The notes under the pieces were generated by a model that saw nothing but the letters and a program-made list of their open reading frames with translations, was not told where the DNA came from and did no database searches. A DNA stretch of 64,000 bases from assembly GCF_017168335.1 (NCBI RefSeq), contig NZ_JABFAU010000086.1, positions 17,663-81,662 on the forward strand, in the 5' to 3' direction. Every line of letters begins with the position of its first letter. Position 1 is the first letter of the stretch. The position numbers and the translations under genes are program-made. The DNA is from Rhodococcus sp. KRD162 (GTDB lineage Bacteria; Actinomycetota; Actinomycetes; Mycobacteriales; Mycobacteriaceae). Below, one piece after another: positions 37,062 through 45,619 of the stretch.

Positions 37062-37357
37062 TTCGGCTGGCCCATCGCAGCAAGACGGCGGGCGAGTTCG
37101 TCGTCGGCGATCTCGTAGTTCTGCGCGACGCCGCGGGCGAGGTCTGCGATGCATTCGGCCCGCCCGGCCAGAGCTGCAACAGCCCCCGCTGCTGCGGCGG
37201 CGGCCGCGGCGCAGGCTGTGTGAAAGTCACTGCCCGGCACAGCATTCTCCGAAAGTCGGAATGGTGCGAGGACATCGACCTCGCGAATCGCGTCGCCGCT
37301 CCCCGACAACACATCCGAGAATCTCCGCAGGATCGCAGGATCCACATTCACTGTCAT
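37058..37357 (-). CDS. EspC-like (DUF2580) type VII secretion partner
   Basis: 99 residues, helical hairpin with an Ala-rich second helix. The C-terminal flank carries Y81-E-I-A-D85, matching the YxxxD/E type VII export signal. The N-terminus MTVNVDPAILRRFSDVL is like EspC/DUF2580 proteins. It is the first gene of a four-gene unit with ATGA overlaps throughout. No ESX core genes are present here, so export would rely on a system elsewhere. The 274 bases upstream (37358-37631) show no further gene. Confidence 0.78.
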   Translation of the reverse strand: MTVNVDPAILRRFSDVLSGSGDAIREVDVLAPFRLSENAVPGSDFHTACAAAAAAAAGAVAALAGRAECIADLARGVAQNYEIADDELARRLAAMGQPK

Positions 37358-37631
37358 GACGCTCCCCCGAGTCGTTGCAGGATCGACGCTCGGCGTTCGG
37401 CGTCATCGGGTTTGACGCAGCGAGTTCAGGATCGGTTCCATGCCGGCCGGGGGGCGAACTACGTCTGCGAGGTGTTTCGGCCGATCCAGCAACGGGGGTG
37501 GCGTCGGTGGCTCGGGTCCGGTTCGACGTCGTTCTCACACTGCGGTGTCGCGGGCAGAGGAACAACTCGCCGGCCGGCGACTCGCGGCGATCCAGTACCG
37601 TTGACCCGGCTAACGATCTACGGAGGTCAGG

Positions 37632-38750
37632 ATGAGTGGGCGTCGAGTGTCGTTCGCTGCCGCGGCCGGGCTCGCGGCGGCGATGGGTGTCGGGCGATTC
37701 GTCTTCACACCGCTACTTCCCATCATGGTCGACGCAGCCGAGGTGACGCCGAGCAGCGGAGCGGTCATCGCGACCGCGAACTACGCCGGCTATCTCGTCG
37801 GAGCGATCGCGCTGTCCGTACGTCCCTCGATCAACACGACACTATCGTTCAGGCTGTGGACAGTGGTCCTCGTCGCCAGCGAGTTGGCGATGGCCGCAGC
37901 GCATTCCACCATCGCGTTCTCGGCACTGCGGTTCGTGGCTGGTCTCGCGAGTGCCGCGATCTTCATCGCTTGCGCGAGTACCGTCACCGAACATCGAGCC
38001 GCCGGTGCCTCACCGGGCATCGCGTTCGGCGGAGTCGGCGCGGGCATCGCGGCGTCGGGAATTTTGACTCTGGTCCTCGGACCGCACCTGTCCTGGCAGG
38101 CGCTGTGGGTGTGCTCGGCGCTCCTGACAGCCATCCTCATCGCCCCGGCGTGGACGCTGCAGGTGCATTCCGAGGCCGCAACGCGGGCTGTGCCCGGCGA
38201 TATCGATCGCCGGCCACCGGCCGCGTGGCGGACATTGCTGTTCGCGTACTTCCTCGAGGGTCTCGGCTACATCGTCGTCGGCACCTTTCTGGTGGCTGCC
38301 GTCGGTGGTCACGGCAGTACGACGGTGGGCCCGGTGGTGTGGATCGTCGTGGGGCTCGCCGCGATCCCGGCGACGGTACTGTGGCAGGCGATCGCCCGCC
38401 GAGCCACCCTGCGGAGCGCTCTGGTGGCAGCCTTCGCACTGCAGTCCATCGCCGCAGTTCTGCCCGCTCTGACGGCGAACCCCGTCGCCTCTGTGTTGTC
38501 GGCTCTGTTGTTCGGCGGAACGTTCATGGGCATCACGATGCTGACGATGGCCATCGCGCAGACACTTCCCGTAGGCCGTTCTGCAGCAACACTGACTGCG
38601 GTCTACGGGCTCGGGCAGGTGCTCGGCCCACTGGTCGTCGCGCCTGCCATCGGCGACTCCTATTCGATCGCGTTCGCGATCGCGACAGCAGTGCTGATCC
38701 TCGGAACTGCAGGCGCGGTGCGGGTATCGCAGTCGATCACGCCTCGCTGA
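37632..38750 (+). CDS. MFS transporter, YbfB/YjiJ family
   Basis: 372 residues with about 12 hydrophobic segments and no long loops. The start GRRVSFAAAAGLAAAMGVGRFVFTPLLPIM is characteristic of the YbfB/YjiJ group (GxGRFxYTPLLP). It follows a GGAGG site by seven bases. Substrate unknown; probably an exporter. The 3' end overlaps the convergent XdhC gene by 91 bases. Confidence 0.88.
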   Translation: MSGRRVSFAAAAGLAAAMGVGRFVFTPLLPIMVDAAEVTPSSGAVIATANYAGYLVGAIALSVRPSINTTLSFRLWTVVLVASELAMAAAHSTIAFSALRFVAGLASAAIFIACASTVTEHRAAGASPGIAFGGVGAGIAASGILTLVLGPHLSWQALWVCSALLTAILIAPAWTLQVHSEAATRAVPGDIDRRPPAAWRTLLFAYFLEGLGYIVVGTFLVAAVGGHGSTTVGPVVWIVVGLAAIPATVLWQAIARRATLRSALVAAFALQSIAAVLPALTANPVASVLSALLFGGTFMGITMLTMAIAQTLPVGRSAATLTAVYGLGQVLGPLVVAPAIGDSYSIAFAIATAVLILGTAGAVRVSQSITPR

Positions 38751-39844
38751 GCCGCATCGGCACTGCTGTGTAGCGGACCGTTGCCGTCACGCAAACGTCC
38801 ACCGGCTCGCCCGTTCGAGTGCGCCACGATTTCGGCGACGATCGAGAGCGCTGTCTCTCCCGGCGTGCGCCCGCCGAGATCGAGACCGATGGGTGAGGAC
38901 AACCGAGCCAGCGCGTCGACGCCGATTCCTGTGGCCAGCAAGCGTTCGCGTCGGTCCTCGTGTGTTCGACGGCTCCCCAACACCCCGATGTAACCCGCCG
39001 GGGTGCGTACCGCGACGTCCAGCAACGGAACGTCGAACTTCGGATCGTGTGTCAATACGCACAGCGCGGTGGTGCGATCGATCAGGCCGGCTTCCCAGTG
39101 CGCAGTGAGGTATTCGTGCGGCCAGGCCACGACCACGTCGTCGGCATGCGGAAACCGTTCGGCCGTGGCGAAGATCGGCCGCGCATCGCACACGACGGTG
39201 CGGTATCCCACGATTGCGGCCGCCTGGGCAACGGAATCAGCGAGATCGAGTGCTCCGAAGACGAGCAGCAGCGGCGGAGCCGGAAACGATCGAACGAATA
39301 TCTCGACGGCTCGGCCGTCGACGTTCACTTCTCGCAGGCCGGATACGCCGTCCCTCAACATGTCTCGGGCGATGACGCCGGCCTGCGTGTCGAGTGCAGG
39401 GTGGCCGAGAGTTCCTGTCGCCTCACCGCCGCCGAGCACGAGGTGACCGCTTGCCGCCGCGACGGTCACCTCGGCGACGGCGGATCGAGACATGACCCGC
39501 ATCAACAACTGTGCGAAGTGCGGGCGAGTCTCGGCGTCGATTCGTTCGACCACGACGTCGACGGTTCCTCCGCAGGTGAGGCCGATGGCGAACGGGTCGT
39601 CAACCGCGGCCCCGAACCGCAGCCGATCCCCGACTCCGACCGTCGCCGCCGACACCGCTGCATCGAACACCGCGCTGTCGACGCACCCTCCGGATACACC
39701 GCCCAGAGCTGTACCGTCGCATTCGACTGCCATGACTGCACCCACATCACGGACGGTGCTGCCGGATGTCGAGACGACGGTGGCCAGGCCGAAGGGCCGT
39801 CCGCTGGAGAACCAGGCGTCGAGGGTGGCTGCGAAGTCCAGCAT
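38660..39844 (-). CDS. XdhC family molybdenum-cofactor maturation protein
   Basis: 394 residues. N-terminal XdhC/CoxI domain (GLATVVSTSGSTVRDVGAVMAV, GGVSGGCVDSAVF with the conserved Cys) and C-terminal Rossmann domain (FGALDLADSVAQAAAIVGYR, GVLGSRRTHEDR, PIGLDLGGRTPGETALSIVAEI). It binds and sulphurates the cofactor for the molybdenum hydroxylase encoded in the same operon. ATG 39844 has better spacing to AGGG than GTG 39847. The C-terminal tail of about 30 residues is antisense to the MFS gene and unlike the family. Confidence 0.88.
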   Translation of the reverse strand: MLDFAATLDAWFSSGRPFGLATVVSTSGSTVRDVGAVMAVECDGTALGGVSGGCVDSAVFDAAVSAATVGVGDRLRFGAAVDDPFAIGLTCGGTVDVVVERIDAETRPHFAQLLMRVMSRSAVAEVTVAAASGHLVLGGGEATGTLGHPALDTQAGVIARDMLRDGVSGLREVNVDGRAVEIFVRSFPAPPLLLVFGALDLADSVAQAAAIVGYRTVVCDARPIFATAERFPHADDVVVAWPHEYLTAHWEAGLIDRTTALCVLTHDPKFDVPLLDVAVRTPAGYIGVLGSRRTHEDRRERLLATGIGVDALARLSSPIGLDLGGRTPGETALSIVAEIVAHSNGRAGGRLRDGNGPLHSSADAAQRGVIDCDTRTAPAVPRISTAVAIANAIE

Positions 39845-39851
39845 CACGGCC

Positions 39852-40478
39852 CTACCGTCGCCCGAAGGCCCTGGACACCAGCCAGCCCTCGACCATTCCG
39901 GCGAGGAAGATGCCCGCGATCGGTGCGTATTTGCGCATCGGTTCGGGGAGTAGGATCATCGCGTTCAGTTCGCCGCCCATCGGGCTTGCAACAGCGGTAC
40001 TCACCGCTGCAGGCGTGGTTGGATCGGTTGTGGCCGAACCACTGAGCAGTGCTCCGAGATTGACGGCGAACTGTTGGAGCACCTTGTTCGAGACCGCGAC
40101 GATCGCGCCTTTTCCGAACGAGACGATCTTTCCGCTGATCACCAGATCGGTGTTCAGGGTCAACCGCGAACGGTCACCGATCGACTCGACCGCGAGATCG
40201 ACCTGGGCCTCGGCGTCACCGTTGCCGTGCGAGTCCGCGCCCTTGGCCTCCAGGGTGAGCGTGCGGGTCTCGGCGTCGACCTCGAGGAATCTGATCGTGC
40301 CTGCATACGACGCACTGATCGGGCCGACTTTGACCTTGACTCCACCGAGGTAGGTCTCGCCGTCCTTACCGGTGATGGCGGCCCCCGGTACGCACGTGGC
40401 CACCTTCTCGACGTCGTTGATCAGTCGGAAAACTTCCTCGGCGGAGGCGTCGATGTCGAGTGTATTGGTCAGTATCAC
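39852..40478 (-). CDS. CoxG family SRPBCC protein
   Basis: 208 residues, SRPBCC fold. The start ILTNTLDIDASAEEVFRLINDVEKVATCVPGA and later YLGGVKVKVGPISASYAG are hallmarks of CoxG (carbon monoxide dehydrogenase subunit G-like). A C-terminal hydrophobic stretch (MRKYAPIAGIFLAGMVEGWLVS) may anchor the protein and the hydroxylase to the membrane. The GTG start overlaps the CoxS-like stop. Confidence 0.88.
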   Translation of the reverse strand: MILTNTLDIDASAEEVFRLINDVEKVATCVPGAAITGKDGETYLGGVKVKVGPISASYAGTIRFLEVDAETRTLTLEAKGADSHGNGDAEAQVDLAVESIGDRSRLTLNTDLVISGKIVSFGKGAIVAVSNKVLQQFAVNLGALLSGSATTDPTTPAAVSTAVASPMGGELNAMILLPEPMRKYAPIAGIFLAGMVEGWLVSRAFGRR

Positions 40479-40978
40479 TTACGAACTCCGTTCACACAGC
40501 CGGCGCAGCGGCGCTGCTCGGCGCACGAGTCGATGGCCTCGACTATGGTTTGGTACCCGGTACAGCGGCAGTAGTTCGACGCCACCACCTCACGGATCTG
40601 TTCCTTGGTGGCATCGGGGTTCTCGGCGAGGTAGCCCTCGGCCAGCATCAGGAATCCCGGTGTGCAGAAGCCGCATTGCAGTCCGTGGTGGTCTGCGAAT
40701 GCCTGCTGCAGATCGTTCAATGCACCGTCGACGCCGAGTGATTCGACGGTCTCGATCTGTGAGTTCTCCACCTGCGCTGCGAAGGTCAGGCACGCGCGGG
40801 CCGGCTTACCGTCGATCAGCACGGTGCAGGCGCCGCACACGCCGTGCTCACAGCCGACGTGGGTTCCGGTGAGCTGCAGATCGTGCCGCAACACGTCGAC
40901 CAGAGTACGGCGTGGTTCGGTGATCACCTCACGGACAATGCCGTTGACGCTCAGCTCGATCAGTTGCTTGTTGCTCAT
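40475..40978 (-). CDS. Molybdenum hydroxylase, [2Fe-2S] small subunit
   Basis: 167 residues with two iron-sulphur clusters. The plant-type ferredoxin cluster uses Cys43, Cys48, Cys51 and Cys63 (GCEHGVCGAC); the second uses CGFCTPGF and CRCTGYQ. It passes electrons from the molybdenum site to FAD in the hydroxylase complex. Overlaps by ATGA with the large subunit gene and by GTGA with the CoxG-like gene. Confidence 0.95.
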   Translation of the reverse strand: MSNKQLIELSVNGIVREVITEPRRTLVDVLRHDLQLTGTHVGCEHGVCGACTVLIDGKPARACLTFAAQVENSQIETVESLGVDGALNDLQQAFADHHGLQCGFCTPGFLMLAEGYLAENPDATKEQIREVVASNYCRCTGYQTIVEAIDSCAEQRRCAGCVNGVRK

Positions 40979-43341
40979 GGCCTTCCCTTCGCCAATGCCG
41001 CCTGAACTGCCACGGGGGTGATCGGCGTGTCGTTCAGTTCGACTCCGGTGGAACGTAATGCGTCGTTGACGGCGTTGAGTACGGCGGCAGGTGCACCGAT
41101 CGTGCCACCCTCACCTGCTCCCTTGGCACCGGATTCGGTGAACAGGCAGGGGGTTTCGAGGTGATGGATCTCGATGTCCGGGATTTCGCAGGCAGTGGGC
41201 ACTTTGTAGTCGATGAAGCTGGCGCACAGAGGATTTCCATGGTCGTCGTACGACACCTGCTCGAACAACGCACCGGCGATGCCCTGGGCGATCCCGCCGC
41301 GGCACTGCCCCTCGACGATCTTGGGGTTGATGGCGACGCCGCAGTCCTCGACGCACGCATATTTCAGTATCTCCACCCGGCCGGTGCCCTCGTGCAACTC
41401 CACGACGACGCCGTGGGTGGCGTTGGAGAACGTACCGTCGTTGAACACGTCGAAGCTGGCCGTCGCGGACAGTCCTGGATCGACACCTTTCGGTAGCAGT
41501 TGCGCCTTCAGGTACGCGACGTCGGCGATGTCCCGGTACGTGACGTACTTCGAGTGGTCGTCGCGCTGACGGACCCGCCCCGATGCCAGCTCGACGTTGT
41601 CGTCACGGGTCTCGAGCAGGTGCGCCGCGATCTCACACAGTTTGTCTCCCAGTTTGTTCGACGCCAATGCCACAGCACTGCCACCGATGGTGATCGAGCG
41701 GGAGGCGAACGACCCGAATCCGTAGGTGATGCGGTCGGTGTCGCCCTGCACGATCTTGACCTGGTCGACCGCGATGCCCAGTCGGTCGGCGACGATCTGC
41801 GCCATCGTGGTCTCGTGACTCTGCCCGTGGCTCATCGTTCCGGTGGTCACGACGACGGTGCCGGAGGTGTCCATCCTGACCTCCGAGATGTCGAACCCGG
41901 GTACCACGTTCATCTTTCGGGCCGCGAAGGCGCTGCTGCCGTATCCGGTTCGCTCGCTGAAGCACGAGTATCCGATGCCGATGTGTCGGCCCTCAGCGGT
42001 CGCCCGCTCCTGGAAGTCGTACCACCCACCGTCTCGTAGCGTCTGCTCGCACAAGTTCAGCGCCTCGAGGTACGAGCCCGGGTCGTAGGTGATGTTGTTG
42101 ACGCCGGTGTACGGGAAAGCGGTGATGACGTTGCGCCGCCTGATCTCCACTGCGTCGAGCTGCAGTTCAGGAGCCGCTCGCTCGAACAGTCGCTCCATCA
42201 CCATGACGTACTGCGGCCGGGACACCCCGCGATACGGCGCGGTCGGTGCCTTGTTGCTGAACACCGAACGACCCCGCACTCGGTACGCCGGAACCTGATA
42301 CACCCCCGGCATTTCCGCCGAGGCCATGAGCGGCTCGATGCCCGCTGTGAAGGGGTAGCAGGAGTACGCACCCATGTCGCACACGACATCTGCGTCGACG
42401 CCGAGGATGTGTCCCTCGGCGTCGAATGCCGCCCGCACGTCGTACTGCTGTTCGCGTGCCAGGAAGGATGCCGTCAGGGCATCCTTGCGATCCTCGATCC
42501 ACTTGATCGGGCGACGAAGTTTCAATGCCGCTGCGGCGACGGCGATCTCCTCGCGACCGACGACGCACTTCTGCCCGAACCCACCGCCCATGTCGGGCAC
42601 GACCACCCGAACCTGACGTTCGTCGAGACCGAGGCACCGTGCGGTGACGGTACGGACCTGGTGCGGGACCTGCGTACAGATGTACATGATCAGCTGCTCG
42701 TCGCGGTCGTCCCAGTACGCGATGCACCCGCGTGTCTCGAGCGGAAGTGCGTTCTGGCGGCCGGTCCTCGAGTGCACCGAGACCACGGTGTGCGCGCCGT
42801 CGAAGATCTCGTCGATTCCGTCACTGGCAAACATCTGTACGTCGACGACGGTGTTGTTCGGAACCGAATCGTGAACCAGAGGCACGCCCTCGGACATGGC
42901 CTGATCTGCGGAGGTGACGGCGGTGCCGGCCCGGTACGACACCCGGGCTGCCTCGAGCCCGTCCTCGACGAGGTAGGCATCGTCGGCGAGGACGATGGCC
43001 AGCGGCTCGCCGACGTAGCGGACCACGTCGTGTGCGAGGACCGGCATATCGGTGGGTACGAATTCGCTGAGTGGACGGGACAATTCGGCACGGATCGGCT
43101 GCAGGTCCAAGTCCGCCGCAGTGAAGACGCCGCGCACACCCTCGACTCCGGCGACATCACCGACGTCCAGACCGGTGATCGATCCGGCCGCGACGGTGCT
43201 GCGTACGAATTGAGCATGCAGCATTCCAGGTATCGCGATGTCGTCGACGAATCGGGCTCGGCCGGTGAGCAATCGCGGGTCTTCGCGGCGTGCGACCGAG
43301 GTGCCGACGAATTTCGGCGTGAGAAGCTGATCGACGCTCAC
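40975..43341 (-). CDS. Molybdenum hydroxylase, large (molybdopterin) subunit
   Basis: 788 residues, xanthine oxidase/CoxL family. Motifs include GGGFGQK, the loop PYRGVSRPQ and the C-terminal GAKGAGEGG containing the catalytic Glu. The loop is not the AYRCSFR signature of form I CO dehydrogenase, so CO oxidation is unlikely. With NicX- and NicC-like genes in the same operon, ring hydroxylation of nicotinate (to 6-hydroxynicotinate) or a related pyridine is the best guess. Confidence 0.92.
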   Translation of the reverse strand: MSVDQLLTPKFVGTSVARREDPRLLTGRARFVDDIAIPGMLHAQFVRSTVAAGSITGLDVGDVAGVEGVRGVFTAADLDLQPIRAELSRPLSEFVPTDMPVLAHDVVRYVGEPLAIVLADDAYLVEDGLEAARVSYRAGTAVTSADQAMSEGVPLVHDSVPNNTVVDVQMFASDGIDEIFDGAHTVVSVHSRTGRQNALPLETRGCIAYWDDRDEQLIMYICTQVPHQVRTVTARCLGLDERQVRVVVPDMGGGFGQKCVVGREEIAVAAAALKLRRPIKWIEDRKDALTASFLAREQQYDVRAAFDAEGHILGVDADVVCDMGAYSCYPFTAGIEPLMASAEMPGVYQVPAYRVRGRSVFSNKAPTAPYRGVSRPQYVMVMERLFERAAPELQLDAVEIRRRNVITAFPYTGVNNITYDPGSYLEALNLCEQTLRDGGWYDFQERATAEGRHIGIGYSCFSERTGYGSSAFAARKMNVVPGFDISEVRMDTSGTVVVTTGTMSHGQSHETTMAQIVADRLGIAVDQVKIVQGDTDRITYGFGSFASRSITIGGSAVALASNKLGDKLCEIAAHLLETRDDNVELASGRVRQRDDHSKYVTYRDIADVAYLKAQLLPKGVDPGLSATASFDVFNDGTFSNATHGVVVELHEGTGRVEILKYACVEDCGVAINPKIVEGQCRGGIAQGIAGALFEQVSYDDHGNPLCASFIDYKVPTACEIPDIEIHHLETPCLFTESGAKGAGEGGTIGAPAAVLNAVNDALRSTGVELNDTPITPVAVQAALAKGRP

Positions 43342-44189
43342 GTGGGCACTCCCTGCGAGACCAGTGCGTCACTGCAGGCTTCCGCGACCAACGTGCGCAC
43401 CAGGGTGCGACGGTATTCGGCGGTGACCATGCCCTCGTCCTCCAGTTCCAATGATTGTGCCGCGGCGTCCGCACAGTCGGCGAACCTTCCACCGCCGGCG
43501 AGCACAGCCTCGGCTGCCGGGGATCGCATCGGGCTCGGGCCGACCCCCGCGAGGGCGACGCGTCCGCCGGAGACAGCGACGCCGTCGAGTTCGAGGGAGA
43601 CTGCTGCGCCCACGATCGCGAAATCTCCCTGCCGCTCGGCGTATTCGGTCACCGCAGCGTGCGGCGCCGGGTTCGGGAACACGATCTCGACGATCATCTC
43701 GTCGAACGCGAGATCGGTCGAGTAGTACCCGAAGAAGAACGAGTCGGACTCCACGGTTCGACGCCCCCGCACGCTCTCGACGACGATACGGGCGTCGAGC
43801 AGGACGGCGAGCAAGCACCATTCTGCAGTGGCGTCCGCGTGGGCGATGCTGCCTCCGACTGTGCCGCGGGTACGGATCGGGTAGTGCCCCACCCACCGCA
43901 TGGCATCACGTAGAACAGCGAAGTCCGTTCCCACGTCACCGGATTCGACGTCATGGTGGGTGGTGAGCGCGCCGATGTGCAGGCCGTCCGATTCTCGGCG
44001 GATGTAGCGCAGAGCGCTCAGCGCACCCACGTCGACCAGATGCCCCGGCCGGGCGAGGCGGAAGTTCATCATGGCGACCAGAGACTGGCCACCGGCGATG
44101 ATCTTCGCGTCCTCGCCCAACTCCGCCAGCAGCCGCACTGCACCCGAGACGTCGCGCGCCCGGTGGTAGTCGAACTGTGCGGGCTTCAT
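43338..44189 (-). CDS. Molybdenum hydroxylase, FAD-binding medium subunit
   Basis: 283 residues, CoxM/FAD_binding_5 family. FAD motifs are present: KIIAGGQSLVAMMNFRLARP and TRGTVGGSIAHADATAEW. The C-terminal CO_deh_flav_C domain follows. ATG 44189 overlaps the transporter stop by one base (TGATG). It completes the three-subunit hydroxylase. Confidence 0.93.
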   Translation of the reverse strand: MKPAQFDYHRARDVSGAVRLLAELGEDAKIIAGGQSLVAMMNFRLARPGHLVDVGALSALRYIRRESDGLHIGALTTHHDVESGDVGTDFAVLRDAMRWVGHYPIRTRGTVGGSIAHADATAEWCLLAVLLDARIVVESVRGRRTVESDSFFFGYYSTDLAFDEMIVEIVFPNPAPHAAVTEYAERQGDFAIVGAAVSLELDGVAVSGGRVALAGVGPSPMRSPAAEAVLAGGGRFADCADAAAQSLELEDEGMVTAEYRRTLVRTLVAEACSDALVSQGVPT

Positions 44190-45619
44190 CAGACCCGGGC
44201 CTCGCCTGCTACTACCTCGGCGGGTTCGTCGACGAGTGTGTCCAGTTCGCGTCCCTTGGTCTCCGGTGCGAAATACGCCATCCAGATCACCGCGAACAAC
44301 ACGAAGGCAGTGACGATGCCGAAGGTCAACGGAAGACCCAGGATCGGCCACATGACGGATCCGAAGAGCAGTGGCGCGAAGCCCGTGGCCACCCGACTGA
44401 CCGAGGATGCGTACCCGAAACCCGAGGCGCGGATGCTGGTGGGGTACAGCTCGGAGACGTAGCAGTAGAGCACCGGGATGGTGAGCTGAATGACGAACCC
44501 GAAGATGCCGAGCCAGATCAGCGCAGCCGACTGAATGTCGAGCATGACGGCGAACATGACCAGCGCACTACCCGCGATCGGACCGGACAGCCCGATGACC
44601 CACTTGCGGCCGAAGATCTCCACGATGAACGCCGAGGTGAGCACACCGACGATACCGACTCCGGTCATGAGCGTCGTACCGGCGAAAGCTGCGAACTCCC
44701 CGTAGCCCTCGGCGCGCAGAATGGACGGCATCCAGCTCAGGGCTGCGTAGTAGAGCAGCATGATCGACACGAACAGCATCCAGGCTGCGGCGGTGATCCG
44801 GGGGCTGTAGCGCCAGACCGATTTCAACTGCGTCAGAGCAGCTTTCATCCCACCGGCACCCTTCGGTGCCGTATCCGCGACGATCACGTACTCGACGGCC
44901 TCGGATCCGGTGCGTGTCACCATGTCGTCGATGACGGCGCGGGCCTCGTCTTCTCGGCCGACCTTGGCCAGGTATATCGGTGACTCCGGGATGCCGCGTC
45001 GCACCCAGAACAGCAGCAGCGCAGGCAGAACCATGAACAGCAGCATGTAGCGCCAGCGAACGTCACCGTCGATCGGGACCAGAAGTGTTGCCACGACGCC
45101 GCAGACGGTGGCACCGATCGGCCACCAGACGTCCATCGCGGACAGGATCTTGCCGCGAATGCGGCGTGGTGAGAATTCGCTGACCAACGCGTAGTCCACC
45201 GGGATGCAACCGCCGAGGCCGAACCCGGCAAGGAACCGCAGGATGATGAAGATCTCGAAGTTCGGCGCGAAGGCACCGAGGACCGAGAACAGCGCGAAGA
45301 TCAACAGCGTCAACGAGAATGCACGTTTTCGCCCGACTCGGTCGGCGATCGTTCCCCACACGACGGCACCGACGGCCATGCCGATCAGATTGCCGGTGGC
45401 GACGAGCCCGCGCTCGGCCTGGGACAGATCCCAGTAGGTCCCGAGAAGCGGAGTCAAGAAGCCGTTCAGCGCCACGTCCCAGGCGTCGAACATGTAACCC
45501 AACCCGCCGATGATGAAGATCTTGCCCTGCACACCCCATTTCCAGGGGAGTTCCTGTACTACCTGATCACCAGTCTTCATCGCAGCCTCCGGCGCGGTGT
45601 TGTGGTCCGAAGTGGTCAT
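44189..45619 (-). CDS. MFS transporter, NiaP/SP-like, probable nicotinate uptake
   Basis: 476 residues with about 12 membrane segments. Sugar-porter-type motifs are seen: GTIADRVGRKRAF, an RFLAGFGLGGCIPVDY stretch with PRRIRGK, and PETKGRELD near the C-terminus. GGLGYMFDAWDV at the first helix is NiaP-like. ATG 45619 overlaps the monooxygenase stop (ATGA). Position between the hydroxylase and ring-cleavage genes suggests it imports the pyridine substrate. Confidence 0.85.
   Translation of the reverse strand: MTTSDHNTAPEAAMKTGDQVVQELPWKWGVQGKIFIIGGLGYMFDAWDVALNGFLTPLLGTYWDLSQAERGLVATGNLIGMAVGAVVWGTIADRVGRKRAFSLTLLIFALFSVLGAFAPNFEIFIILRFLAGFGLGGCIPVDYALVSEFSPRRIRGKILSAMDVWWPIGATVCGVVATLLVPIDGDVRWRYMLLFMVLPALLLFWVRRGIPESPIYLAKVGREDEARAVIDDMVTRTGSEAVEYVIVADTAPKGAGGMKAALTQLKSVWRYSPRITAAAWMLFVSIMLLYYAALSWMPSILRAEGYGEFAAFAGTTLMTGVGIVGVLTSAFIVEIFGRKWVIGLSGPIAGSALVMFAVMLDIQSAALIWLGIFGFVIQLTIPVLYCYVSELYPTSIRASGFGYASSVSRVATGFAPLLFGSVMWPILGLPLTFGIVTAFVLFAVIWMAYFAPETKGRELDTLVDEPAEVVAGEARV

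Noticed and set aside
36335..38773. 812-residue plus-strand open frame
   Set aside because: Arg/Ser-rich antisense and out-of-frame translation across the type VII module and MFS gene.
40475..44189. Carbon monoxide dehydrogenase
   Set aside because: The large subunit lacks the AYRCSFR motif and the operon carries pyridine-degradation genes.
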